Both the position numbers and the translations under genes were made by a program. From NCBI GenBank assembly GCA_903851035.1, contig CAINND010000115.1, forward strand, positions 1-64,000: a stretch of 64,000 bases of DNA, read 5' to 3'. Under the pieces are notes generated by a model. That model was given only the letters and a program-made list of their open reading frames with translations. It was not told the origin of the DNA and did not search any database. The DNA comes from an uncultured Acidobacteriota bacterium. GTDB taxonomy: Bacteria > Acidobacteriota > Terriglobia > Terriglobales > Acidobacteriaceae. Positions 25,814 through 34,045 of the stretch are shown here, piece by piece (position 1 is the stretch's first letter; every line of letters starts with the position of its first letter).

Positions 25814-26248
25814 GTGGCGTTTACGAATAACAAAGGACGCACACAGAGCTCACTGAGCGAGATCAACATCACCCCCTTTGTGGACGTGGTGCTGGTGCTG
25901 CTGGTGATGTTCATGGTCACCGCGCCGATCCTGCAATCCGGCATTGAAGTGGAAGTGCCGAAGACGAAGACGGTCAAGGAGATCACCGAGGAGCGGCTGG
26001 TCATCACCATCGACCGCGACCAGAAGGTGTACCTCGGCAACGATCCCATCAACATCAACGAGATTGCGGCGCGGCTGCATGAGAAGATTCGCGACCCGCA
26101 GGGACAGAGCGTCTTCATCCGCAGCGATGAGAACGTGCCCTTTGGCGCCTTCGCCACGGTGATGGACGCCGTGAAGCAGACGGGCATCACCAACGTAAGC
26201 ATTGTCACGCAACCGCTGGACAGCAAGGTACATGCCACAGGACGCTGA
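25814..26248 (+). CDS. tolR: Tol-Pal motor subunit TolR (ExbD family)
   Basis: This 144-residue protein has a single N-terminal membrane helix carrying the essential Asp in TPFVDVVLVLLVMFMV, preceded by SLSEINITP. The periplasmic domain includes ITIDRDQKVYLGN and VFIRSDENVPFG. It is the stator/peptidoglycan-facing partner of TolQ. The GTG start at 25814 has AGGAGG upstream. The 3' end overlaps the next gene by 17 bases. Confidence 0.94.
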   Translation: MAFTNNKGRTQSSLSEINITPFVDVVLVLLVMFMVTAPILQSGIEVEVPKTKTVKEITEERLVITIDRDQKVYLGNDPININEIAARLHEKIRDPQGQSVFIRSDENVPFGAFATVMDAVKQTGITNVSIVTQPLDSKVHATGR

Positions 26249-27086
26249 CATTTACGGATACCGCGAGGCGTTTGCGCCTTCGCTGGCCATCAGCACACTG
26301 CTGCATGCCGCGCTGGTGGCGTGCGTGCTGTTCCTGCCGCAGTTTCTGGAGACCCACGGAAGCGACTGGGGCAATGGCGGCAGCGGCGGTGATGGCGCAA
26401 TGAGCGCGACACTCGTGAGCGGAATTCCCCTGCCTCCGAATCCACAGGCCAAGCCGGACAGCGTACTGGCCACGGACAGCAAAGGGCTGAGCCAGAGCCT
26501 TCCGGCACCGGCGGCGAAGCCGGATGAAAAAGCCATCACCATTCCCGACCGCGACGCCAAGATGAAGGCGACGAAGCAGAGCGCGAAGGAAAAAGCCGAG
26601 GCCGCCGCGCGCGAGAAGGATCTGCAAAAGCTGCGTGCGGCACTGGCAAAAAACGCGCTGGCAAAGAATCGTCCCATGCCGGTGGATAACAGCATTCCCT
26701 ACGGGCAGGGGGCACCGCCGGCCGGACCGTTTACGACCTTCCAGACGGGCAACACGACGGGCGGCATGAGCTTTGGCGAGGGCGGCGGCGGCAGTTTTGG
26801 CAGCCGCTTTGGCTGGTACACCGACGTGGTGGCGCGCAAGGTTCACGACGCGTGGCAGAACGAGGTGAATCCCGGCTTGAGCTCGGCGCGGAGGGTGTAC
26901 ATCCTGTTTGACATTTCGCGCAGTGGTGCACCCTCGCATGTAAAAGTGGAGCAGTCGAGCGGTGTGCCATCGCTCGACCAGGCCGCGGTACGGGCCATAC
27001 AACGAATTGACACCTTTGGGCCATTGCCGCAGGGGTACAGCGGCAATTATGTTTCCGTAGAGTTCTGGTTTGACTACCGGCGCTAG
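26232..27086 (+). CDS. tolA: TolA/TonB-like energy-transducing protein
   Basis: The 284-residue protein spans the periplasm. It has an N-terminal membrane helix (SLAISTLLHAALVACVLFL, residues about 15-33), a Gly-rich stretch, a charged Lys/Ala/Glu helix near residues 105-145 and a C-terminal TonB-type domain from about residue 195. That domain includes KVHDAWQNEVNP, RVYILFDISRSG and VEFWFDYR. Its place between tolR and tolB argues for TolA rather than TonB, although the C-terminal fold is of the TonB kind. The ATG at 26232 is inside tolR, with AAGG upstream. Confidence 0.88.
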   Translation: MPQDADIYGYREAFAPSLAISTLLHAALVACVLFLPQFLETHGSDWGNGGSGGDGAMSATLVSGIPLPPNPQAKPDSVLATDSKGLSQSLPAPAAKPDEKAITIPDRDAKMKATKQSAKEKAEAAAREKDLQKLRAALAKNALAKNRPMPVDNSIPYGQGAPPAGPFTTFQTGNTTGGMSFGEGGGGSFGSRFGWYTDVVARKVHDAWQNEVNPGLSSARRVYILFDISRSGAPSHVKVEQSSGVPSLDQAAVRAIQRIDTFGPLPQGYSGNYVSVEFWFDYRR

Positions 27087-27125
27087 CTGGGCGTGCATAC
27101 TATGCTCTGCGATGGGGAGAGAAGG

Positions 27126-28463
27126 ATGAAGCGAATTGCCGTCGTTGGAGCACTCCTGCTGGCTGGATTGCTGAACCTGACTCGGCCTGCCATGGCGCAG
27201 GACTGGATCCGCACGGGCACCGGTGTGGGCGGAGAAAAAATCCGCATTGCGGTGCCGGATTTCCGGGTGGTGCGCAACGATCCCACGGCCACGCCGCTGG
27301 ATAAGACCTTCAACGACGTGCTGTTCAGCGACCTGGAGCAGGCCGGCATCTTCGACGTGGTGACGCGCAGCTTTTATCCCATGGAACCCGTGGGGTATCC
27401 CAACGAAGCCTACCTGGACCACTGGAGCGCCCTGCCGGTGAAGGCCAGCATGCTGGCCTTTGGCAACCTGGGCGTAAGCAACGGCGCCATGCAGGTGCAG
27501 GGCTGGCTGTTTGACGTGAAGAGTCCGCAGGCGCCGCAGGTGCTGGCCAAGCAGTATCGCGAATCGGCGACGGAGGAGAACGCGCGCGCGGTGGCGCACC
27601 GCTTTGCCAATGAGATCATCTTCCGGCTGGGCGGCGGCATCAACGGCATTGCCGAGAGCAAGATTTATTACATCAGCAACCGCACCGGGCACAAAGAGGT
27701 GTGGGCGATGGATTACGATGGCGCGGGACAACATGCGGTGACGCATCTGGGTTCGATTGCACTGTCGCCGCGGGTTTCTCCGGATAACACGAAGGTGGCC
27801 TTTGCCAGCTACGCCAGGGGCGGGCCGAATGTGGCCATCTGGTCGCTGGAGCTGGGCCGGATGCTCAACTTCCCGGTGATGGGCGGCACGACGGTGAGCC
27901 CGGCATGGAGCAGTGACGGTGCGAAGCTGGCCTTTTCCAGCTCGCGCTCGGGCGACCCGGAGATTTACGTTTGCGACGCCAACGGAGCAAACATCAAGCG
28001 GCTGACCAGCAGCCACGGGCCGGATGTGAGCCCGGTGTGGAATCCCAAGACGAACGCGCAGATTGCCTGGGTGAGCGGACGCACCGGGCTGCCGCAGATT
28101 TACACGATGGATAGCGATGGCAGCAACGTGCAGCGGCTGACCGACCAGGGGTATGCAGTGAGCCCGTCGTGGTCACCCAATGGGCAGTACCTGGCCTTTG
28201 CGTGGATTCGGCACTATGGCGCGGGATCGCCTGGGAACTCCGATATTTACCTGATGGACGTGGCCAGCCATAAGTGGATTCAACTGACGCATGACGGCGG
28301 CAGGAACGATTTTCCGTCGTGGTCGCCGGATGGACGGCACATTGTTTACCAGAGCACGCGCGGCGGCCAGGAGCAGATATGGTCGATGCTGGCCGACGGC
28401 AGCGGGCAGACGCAACTTACGTTTTCGGGCTCAAATTCACAACCGAATTGGAGCTGGAAGTAG
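27126..28463 (+). CDS. tolB: Tol-Pal periplasmic protein TolB
   Basis: This 445-residue exported protein has a signal peptide ending PAMAQD (about residue 21). An N-terminal domain of about 150 residues is followed by a six-bladed beta-propeller. WD40-like/PD40 repeats are clear: SPRVSPDNTKVAFAS, SPAWSSDGAKLAFSS, SPSWSPNGQYLAFAW and FPSWSPDGRHIVYQS. TolB binds Pal and TolA. The ATG at 27126 has GGGGAGAGAAGG upstream and yields the signal. It lies 39 bases after tolA. Confidence 0.94.
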   Translation: MKRIAVVGALLLAGLLNLTRPAMAQDWIRTGTGVGGEKIRIAVPDFRVVRNDPTATPLDKTFNDVLFSDLEQAGIFDVVTRSFYPMEPVGYPNEAYLDHWSALPVKASMLAFGNLGVSNGAMQVQGWLFDVKSPQAPQVLAKQYRESATEENARAVAHRFANEIIFRLGGGINGIAESKIYYISNRTGHKEVWAMDYDGAGQHAVTHLGSIALSPRVSPDNTKVAFASYARGGPNVAIWSLELGRMLNFPVMGGTTVSPAWSSDGAKLAFSSSRSGDPEIYVCDANGANIKRLTSSHGPDVSPVWNPKTNAQIAWVSGRTGLPQIYTMDSDGSNVQRLTDQGYAVSPSWSPNGQYLAFAWIRHYGAGSPGNSDIYLMDVASHKWIQLTHDGGRNDFPSWSPDGRHIVYQSTRGGQEQIWSMLADGSGQTQLTFSGSNSQPNWSWK

Positions 28464-28576
28464 TCAGACGGATGCTTTTAGGTGTAGTAATGGATTTGTT
28501 GTAAGTTTCCTGTTAACCGGGCACGCGGCCTGTAGCCGTGGCCCAAAGCGCGAGAGTTCTCGCACTGGAGGATGCA

Positions 28577-29314
28577 TTGAAAAAGACGATGAAGTGGACG
28601 CTCCTCACCCTGGCCCTTGGTGTTGTACTGGTTTCCGCCGGCTGCCATAAGAAGTCTGCCCCGGCTCCGGCTACTCCGCCACCGCCGCCACCGGCCGCGC
28701 CACGGGCGACGCTGACGGTCAGCCCGGAGAGCATTACCAGCGGCGGCTCGGCCACCCTGAGTTGGACGAGCACGGACGCCACCAGCGTGACCATCAGCGG
28801 CATTGGCGCCGTGGCTTCCACGGGCACGCAGACGGTAGCGCCCGGCACCAGCACCACCTATCACCTGACGGCCACCGGCCCAGGCGGCAGCGTGGACGCC
28901 ACGGCGAGACTGACCGTGACCGCGGCTCCGATGGCTGCACCGATGGCACCGGACTACACCGAAGAGCAGCTCTTCGCGCAGTCGGTCAAGGATATTTACT
29001 TTGACTACGACAAGTACGACCTGCGCGCCACGGACAAGGCCATCATTGACGCCGACGCGGCCTTCCTGAAGGCGCACCCCTCGATCCGCTTTACCATTGA
29101 GGGCCACTGCGACGAGCGCGGCAGCACAGACTACAACCTGGCACTGGGCGACCAGCGCGCCAACGCCGCCCGCTCGGCACTGGTCAACGCCGGCATTCCG
29201 GCCAGCCAGATCCGCGTGATCAGCTATGGCAAGGAAAAGCCGTTCTGCACGACTAGCGACGAGAGCTGCTGGCAGCAGAACCGCCGCGCCCACTTCGTAT
29301 ACGGGCAAAAGTAA
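28577..29314 (+). CDS. pal: Peptidoglycan-associated lipoprotein Pal with an extra Ig-like domain
   Basis: The 245-residue outer-membrane lipoprotein has lipobox VSAGC near residue 22. The C-terminal OmpA-like domain (about 140-245) carries YFDYDKYDL, the peptidoglycan-binding EGHCDERGSTDYNLALGDQR and GKEKPFC. Between lipobox and OmpA domain lies a region of about 80 residues rich in Thr/Ser, with LTVSPESITSGGSATLSWTS and TTTYHLTATGPGG-like strands. It looks like a bacterial Ig-like/PKD-type domain, absent from Escherichia coli Pal. The TTG at 28577 has GGAGG at optimal spacing; an ATG at 28589 is four codons later. Confidence 0.9.
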   Translation: MKKTMKWTLLTLALGVVLVSAGCHKKSAPAPATPPPPPPAAPRATLTVSPESITSGGSATLSWTSTDATSVTISGIGAVASTGTQTVAPGTSTTYHLTATGPGGSVDATARLTVTAAPMAAPMAPDYTEEQLFAQSVKDIYFDYDKYDLRATDKAIIDADAAFLKAHPSIRFTIEGHCDERGSTDYNLALGDQRANAARSALVNAGIPASQIRVISYGKEKPFCTTSDESCWQQNRRAHFVYGQK

Positions 29315-29337
29315 AGCCCTGGTTGTCCCCTCAATCC

Positions 29338-29375
29338 GGCGGAGCGTACCCACCTGGGCGCTCCGCCGCTTTTTT
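29338..29375 (+). terminator. Terminator between pal and cpoB
   Basis: GGCGGAGCG pairs with CGCTCCGCC around a 12-base loop, followed by GCTTTTTT. It ends or attenuates the tolQ-pal transcript before cpoB. Confidence 0.85.
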
Positions 29376-29500
29376 GCCGTTGCTTATGTTTACCGCACGG
29401 CGACCGGCAACTGACATGGGCCACCGGCGTGTACTACACTCGACTGGAAGGGGCACGCGCGCCACTGCCCATGCGACGCGGCACCGAGCTGGAGAGAACA

Positions 29501-30409
29501 ATGAGAATGAGAAAACTGACCGCCGTAGTCCTGCTGACCCTGATGGTGTTGGCGCCCGTGACCCCCGCATTCGCCGTCAGCAAGGAGATTATCCAACTGC
29601 AGACGCAGGTGCAGGACCTGGCCGACCGCATGCTGAAAATGCAGCAGAGCTTTGACGAGCGCATGGGCGTGATGCGCAACTTGGTGGAGCAGAGCACGGA
29701 CAACGTGAACAAGCTGGCCGACGGCGTGCAAAACATGCAGCGCACGCTGCAACAACAGAACACGGACACGCAGGCGAAGATTGACCAGGTGAGCGGGCAG
29801 ATCCAGACGCTGAACGATTCGATTGACGAGCTGAAGGCGCGGCTGACCAAGACGAGCAAGCAGTTGGAAGACATCCAGGCACAGCAGCAGAACCTGCAAC
29901 AGCAGCAGGCCCAGCCGGTAGCGCCGGGAACGGTTGCACCTGGACAGGTAATGCCGGGAGCGGCGCCGCAGGCGATGGTGCAGGCTCCGCCGGCCGACTC
30001 GCTGTATAACAACGCGCTGCGCGATTACAACGCCGCACGCTACGACCTGGCGCTGCAACAGTTCCAGGATTACCTGCGCTACTACCCCACCACGGACCTG
30101 GCGGGCAACGCGCAGTTCTACATTGCGGACATGGAATACCGCGCGGGCAGCTTTGAGGCCGCAGTGGCGGACTTCGACAAGGTGCTGGAGCAGTTCCCCG
30201 GCGGCAACAAGGCAGCAGCATCGCAGCTGAAGAAGGGCTACTCGCTGCTGGAACTGGGCCGCAAGGACGCCGGAGTGCGCGAACTGAACTCGCTGATTAA
30301 CCGCTATCCCCGCTCGATTGAGGCCACCCAGGCCCGCGAGCGGCTGCGCAAACTGGGCGCCGCCACTGCGACAGGCGCCCACAGCAGTACCCATCGCACC
30401 CCGCGCTAA
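29501..30409 (+). CDS. cpoB: Cell division coordinator CpoB (YbgF)
   Basis: The 302-residue periplasmic protein has a signal peptide ending TPAFAV (about residue 25), then a long coiled coil (roughly 28-145, many heptads of Gln, Leu, Asp) and a Gln/Pro/Ala linker. The C-terminal TPR region of about 120 residues begins LYNNALRDYNAARYDLALQQFQDYL. CpoB links the Tol-Pal motor to peptidoglycan synthesis at the septum. The ATG at 29501 has GGAGAG upstream. The coiled coil is longer than in enterobacterial CpoB. Confidence 0.9.
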   Translation: MRMRKLTAVVLLTLMVLAPVTPAFAVSKEIIQLQTQVQDLADRMLKMQQSFDERMGVMRNLVEQSTDNVNKLADGVQNMQRTLQQQNTDTQAKIDQVSGQIQTLNDSIDELKARLTKTSKQLEDIQAQQQNLQQQQAQPVAPGTVAPGQVMPGAAPQAMVQAPPADSLYNNALRDYNAARYDLALQQFQDYLRYYPTTDLAGNAQFYIADMEYRAGSFEAAVADFDKVLEQFPGGNKAAASQLKKGYSLLELGRKDAGVRELNSLINRYPRSIEATQARERLRKLGAATATGAHSSTHRTPR

Positions 30410-30463
30410 CGCACACAGCTCAATGGAATAAACCAGCTGCTTTTGAGTTATCCTTCATGAGCC

Positions 30464-31015
30464 GTGGCTGAACCAACGACGGACACAGGAACCTTCGAAG
30501 AGCTGACACTGCCGCTGCTGGCGCGCCTGTACAACCTTGCGCGCTGGCTGACCCAGGACGCCGTTGAAGCGGAGGAACTGGTGCAGGAAAGCTGCATGAA
30601 GGCTCTGCGCGGCTTTGGCAGTTATCGCCAGGGAACAAACTTCAGCGCGTGGATATACCGGATTATGCGCAACACCTTTCTTACCTCGCGGGCCGGATTG
30701 AAACACACGACCATCTCACTGGATGACGAGGAGAGCGATGTGCCCGAGCCCGCCACGGTTGGAACTCCCGAGACGGCCTTGCTGGCGAGCTTCGATCAGC
30801 AGGCGATCCAGGGCGCGCTGGAAGAACTTCCGCTGCACTTTCGCGAGATCATCCTGCTTTGCGATGTGGAGGAGATGAGCTACCAGGCGATCTCCGATGC
30901 GCTGGGAATTCCCATTGGCACCGTCATGTCACGACTCTCCCGCGCCCGGCGCGCCATGCGCGCGCAGTTGGCGGGTATGCCAAATAGTCCACGGCCCAGG
31001 AGCGCCTCACGATGA
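30464..31015 (+). CDS. ECF-type RNA polymerase sigma factor
   Basis: This 183-residue sigma-70 family protein has region 2 at about residues 20-85 (LYNLARWLTQDAVEAEELVQE, then NFSAWIYRIMRNTF) and region 4 at about 115-170 (LEELPLHFREIILLCDVEE, helix-turn-helix YQAISDALGIPIGTVMSRLSRA). No long extra domains are present. The GTG start at 30464 lacks a strong SD. The stop overlaps the next start (ATGA), coupling it to its anti-sigma factor. The position behind tol-pal-cpoB suggests an envelope-stress role, not shown by sequence. Confidence 0.93.
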   Translation: MAEPTTDTGTFEELTLPLLARLYNLARWLTQDAVEAEELVQESCMKALRGFGSYRQGTNFSAWIYRIMRNTFLTSRAGLKHTTISLDDEESDVPEPATVGTPETALLASFDQQAIQGALEELPLHFREIILLCDVEEMSYQAISDALGIPIGTVMSRLSRARRAMRAQLAGMPNSPRPRSASR

Positions 31016-31764
31016 ACTGCGATTGGATTCGCCAGCGCATGGATGCCTACGTGGACAACGAGCTGCCCGAGGCCGAAGCCGCGGAGTTCGAAGCGCACAT
31101 GCGCAGTTGTGCCGCGTGTGCCAACGCCGCGCTGGAGCAGACGCGGCTGAAGCTGGCTACTCGTACGGCCGGCCAGAGGTTTACTCCACCGGCGGAGTTC
31201 CTGCAACGCATGGAGCAGAACCTGCGCCCGCAGAGCGCAAAGCCAAGCTGGCGCTTGCTGCGCTGGCCGGTCGCGCTGCCGGTTGCGATGGCCGCTGCCC
31301 TGCTGCTGGCTGTGCTGCTGATTGCCAACTTCCAGCATCGCCGCGCCGCTTATGCCGAATTGGCCGACCTGCATGTAACCACGCTGGCGAGCGCCAATCC
31401 GGTGGATGTGATCAGCGAGGACCGGCACACGGTGAAGCCATGGTTCGCCGGACGCATTCCTTTTACCTTCGACCTACCGGAGCTGAAGGACACGGGATTT
31501 GAGCTGAGCGGCGGACGCGTCGTCTATTTGCAGCACAGCCCCGGAGCGCAGTTGCTCTACACGTTGCGCAAGCACCGGCTCTCGGTATTTATCTTTCAGG
31601 ATGGACAGGCGTGGCCGGGGATGATGACTGGCGCGAGCTCCGAGCTCTCCTTCCACATGGAGAGCTGGTCGCATAGCGGGCTTCGCTATGTGATCGTCGG
31701 TGATGTCTCCGATGCCGACATCCACTCACTGGCCGAACTGCTGCGCAAGGTTGCGCGCCAGTAG
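31012..31764 (+). CDS. Zinc-type anti-sigma factor, single membrane pass
   Basis: The 250-residue protein starts with a zinc-binding anti-sigma domain: EFEAHMRSCAACAN gives the HX3CX2C motif at about residues 26-33. A membrane helix lies at about residues 88-104 (ALPVAMAAALLLAVLLI). The C-terminal 140 residues are periplasmic and include RLSVFIFQDG and LRYVIVGDVSDADI. It should hold the upstream ECF factor inactive at the membrane. It overlaps that gene by four bases and ends one base from the convergent cytochrome gene. Confidence 0.9.
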   Translation: MNCDWIRQRMDAYVDNELPEAEAAEFEAHMRSCAACANAALEQTRLKLATRTAGQRFTPPAEFLQRMEQNLRPQSAKPSWRLLRWPVALPVAMAAALLLAVLLIANFQHRRAAYAELADLHVTTLASANPVDVISEDRHTVKPWFAGRIPFTFDLPELKDTGFELSGGRVVYLQHSPGAQLLYTLRKHRLSVFIFQDGQAWPGMMTGASSELSFHMESWSHSGLRYVIVGDVSDADIHSLAELLRKVARQ

Positions 31765-31765
31765 A

Positions 31766-32179
31766 TTATCGCGTGGTGGAAAGCGCCTTGAGATAGCGGA
31801 TGACTGCCGCGCGCTCCTGTGCGCTGGCCAGGTGAAAGTCCATGTTGTTGTCAGGCACCACGGAGTCGGTGTCGCTAAGCCAGCGCTCCAGATGCGAATC
31901 GTCCCAAGTGAAGCCCGCCGACTTCATTCCCGCCGAGTAGCCAAAGCCCTGCACGCTGCCCACCTTGCGTCCATAAACGCCGCCCAGCCGCGGCCCTTCC
32001 TTGTTGCGATCCAGCGCATGGCAGCCCGTGCAGCGCTTTTCAAACAACTGACGGCCAACCTGCGTGTCATCGGCGGCGTTGCTCATCGCCGGAGCGAGCA
32101 TCAGGATCAGTGCGATAGCCGCCAGCAACGAGTCGAGGGCAGGCTTTGTAGATTTATGAGGAATCACTATTTTCTCCAT
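31766..32179 (-). CDS. Class I c-type cytochrome
   Basis: This 137-residue periplasmic protein has a signal peptide ending MSNAAD (about residue 36), one haem-binding CTGCH motif and a probable axial Met in DNNMDFHL near residue 112. The GPRLGGVYGRKVG segment is typical of small mitochondrial-type or c550-like cytochromes. It is the last of three co-directional genes with a haem-binding protein and a phosphoesterase, spaced 8-9 bases apart. It likely carries electrons in the periplasm; the partner is unknown. Confidence 0.92.
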   Translation of the reverse strand: MEKIVIPHKSTKPALDSLLAAIALILMLAPAMSNAADDTQVGRQLFEKRCTGCHALDRNKEGPRLGGVYGRKVGSVQGFGYSAGMKSAGFTWDDSHLERWLSDTDSVVPDNNMDFHLASAQERAAVIRYLKALSTTR

Positions 32180-32187
32180 GAGGTTGA

Positions 32188-32673
32188 TTACTTGCTGGAC
32201 TGTGCTTTCAGGCGGCTGCGCTCAGCCCTGGCCCAGGCGCGGAGTTGCTCCTGCTCTTCTGCACTCAGCCTGGCTTCGGCGTGCATAAGCAGATATGGCT
32301 TGGGCGGCATCTTCGCCTGGCGCAATTGAGTGACAATGCGCGACAGCAGGTCGATGCGCTCGTCATTGCTGTACTGTTGCCAACGTGAGAGGTTCATGTG
32401 CTCGCGGCCTTCGTGAACATCGTGCTCCACCAGCCACGACACCGGAGCCACGCGGCTGTACGCGGGCCACTGCGTGCGCTCGGAGTGGCAGTTACCGCAG
32501 CCACGTTCCAGCGTGGCGCGCAAAGGCACGGTCGCGGTACTGCCCTGCAATAGCTCGGCCTTGGCGTCCGCTCCGTTGCGCATCTCTCCCCATGGATGCA
32601 CCAGTGAAAGCACGGCGATGGCCAGCATAAGGCCGGCCATCGCAATGCCAACACTGCGCGTAGAGATCGTCAT
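32188..32673 (-). CDS. Haem-binding domain protein (single CXXCH, membrane-anchored)
   Basis: The 161-residue protein has an N-terminal membrane helix (VGIAMAGLMLAIAVLSLV) and one haem motif CGNCH near residue 60. The context CHSERTQWPAYSRVAPVSWL, then HVHEGREHMN-like NLSRWQQYS, matches the haem-binding domain family often annotated as Haem_bd. These occur with cytochromes in Acidobacteriota and Bacteroidota. The ATG at 32673 lies nine bases after the phosphoesterase stop, so the three genes are one operon. Confidence 0.85.
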   Translation of the reverse strand: MTISTRSVGIAMAGLMLAIAVLSLVHPWGEMRNGADAKAELLQGSTATVPLRATLERGCGNCHSERTQWPAYSRVAPVSWLVEHDVHEGREHMNLSRWQQYSNDERIDLLSRIVTQLRQAKMPPKPYLLMHAEARLSAEEQEQLRAWARAERSRLKAQSSK

Positions 32674-32682
32674 GCCTGTCCC

Positions 32683-33654
32683 TTACCGCACCACCGCTGA
32701 CGCGACGGCCAGCGGAGAGTCCACTACCGCGAGATGATGCTTGCCGGCGACGAAGTTCACATCTGTGATGCCGAGCACCTGCTGTAGTTTTTCCGCCGGA
32801 ACCTTCATCGGCCCCGGCGAAGGAGCCGAACCCGGCGCCGGTTGCGGGAAGGCCGTGGACATTGCGGTATGGAAGGTCACTTTGCCCTCCACCTTCTGCA
32901 TCACCTGGTGAATGTGCCCGTTGAGCACGGTCACCGAGCCGAAGCCTTTCAGCAGAGCCATCGCCTGCTCGCTGTCCGCGGTGGCCCAGCCCCATTCGGG
33001 ATAGGCGGCCCACAGCGGTATGTGCGCGAATACGACAATCGGTGTGCTGCCGCGCAAATCGCCCACATCGTTCTTCAGCCACGCCAGTTGCTCCGCGCCC
33101 AGCTTGCCGATGCCATCCACCTGCTGCACGTTGGAAAGTCCGACAAAGTGGACGCCCTTGTGGTTGAAGCTGTACCAGCCGTTGCCGGCCGTACCCTTGC
33201 CATAGCGCTGCAAGTACATTTTGCCGTCGTCGGCCGCCGTGTCATGCTCACCAGGAACGAAGTACATCTGCCGGTTGGCGCCCTTCAGCACCTGGTCCAT
33301 GGTGTCGAACTCCGCTTCCTTCGCGTTGTGCGAGAGGTCGCCGGTGTGGATGACGAAGTCCGGCTGCGTGGCGGCGGCGCGAATGCGGTCCACCGCCTTC
33401 TGCAGGGTCCCGGTTACGTCAGGGTTCGCGGCCTTGGCAAAGCCGATGTGGCTGTCACTGATCTGAACGAAGCTGAAATCCTCCGCATGTTGCTTGGGAG
33501 GCGTGGCGCCATAAAGGTAGGAGACGGGTACGCCGCCGGCAAAGCTCCAGACCAGCCCCGTACCGGCCCAGGCCATGCAGTGCAGAAAGCCGCGGCGGTC
33601 AATTCCGTCGGCACTCGGTTGCGGGTGTTCATCCTCGGAGGGGTTTCGGCTCAT
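32683..33654 (-). CDS. Tat-exported metallophosphoesterase
   Basis: This 323-residue calcineurin-like phosphoesterase has a twin-arginine signal (IDRRGFLHCM, residues about 19-28). Metal-binding motifs occur in order: ISDSHIGF (DxH), HTGDLSHN (GD), PGEHDT in place of the common GNHD, VFAHIPLW and NGHIHQ. The Asn to Glu change in the third motif is noteworthy but leaves the catalytic His. It is likely exported folded with its two metals by the Tat system. It heads an operon with two haem proteins, an association whose purpose is unclear. Confidence 0.88.
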   Translation of the reverse strand: MSRNPSEDEHPQPSADGIDRRGFLHCMAWAGTGLVWSFAGGVPVSYLYGATPPKQHAEDFSFVQISDSHIGFAKAANPDVTGTLQKAVDRIRAAATQPDFVIHTGDLSHNAKEAEFDTMDQVLKGANRQMYFVPGEHDTAADDGKMYLQRYGKGTAGNGWYSFNHKGVHFVGLSNVQQVDGIGKLGAEQLAWLKNDVGDLRGSTPIVVFAHIPLWAAYPEWGWATADSEQAMALLKGFGSVTVLNGHIHQVMQKVEGKVTFHTAMSTAFPQPAPGSAPSPGPMKVPAEKLQQVLGITDVNFVAGKHHLAVVDSPLAVASAVVR

Positions 33655-33803
33655 AGCGACTTCTCCTCACACGACGCAGCAGCGTCTGTTGAGAAGAACC
33701 GCCGCGGGCTGGATTTATTCCATGTAATCGCGCCCGAGATACTTTTTATGATTTGTAACGGGACACAACAGCCAGTTTCTTTCGCACAGCCATAGCCGTC
33801 AGT

Positions 33804-33832
33804 TTGCCTGGCTGGCTATGCAGTTCTATAAT
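33804..33832 (+). promoter_or_regulatory. Sigma-70 promoter of tRNA-Gly
   Basis: TTGCCT and a perfect TATAAT are separated by 17 bases. The -10 box ends 11 bases before the tRNA. Confidence 0.75.
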
Positions 33833-33843
33833 CTGACTCACGA

Positions 33844-33918
<75 letters not shown>

Positions 33919-34045
33919 GTTCGACTCCTGCAAATCCCTTTGCACATTTATCAACTGCCATGATCCCGAGATTCAGCCTGGGTATGGCAGCCAATGACTA
34001 ATGTCTTCAGGCAACAGGCGCGCGCTGCGTGGCAGCGGACAGTGC

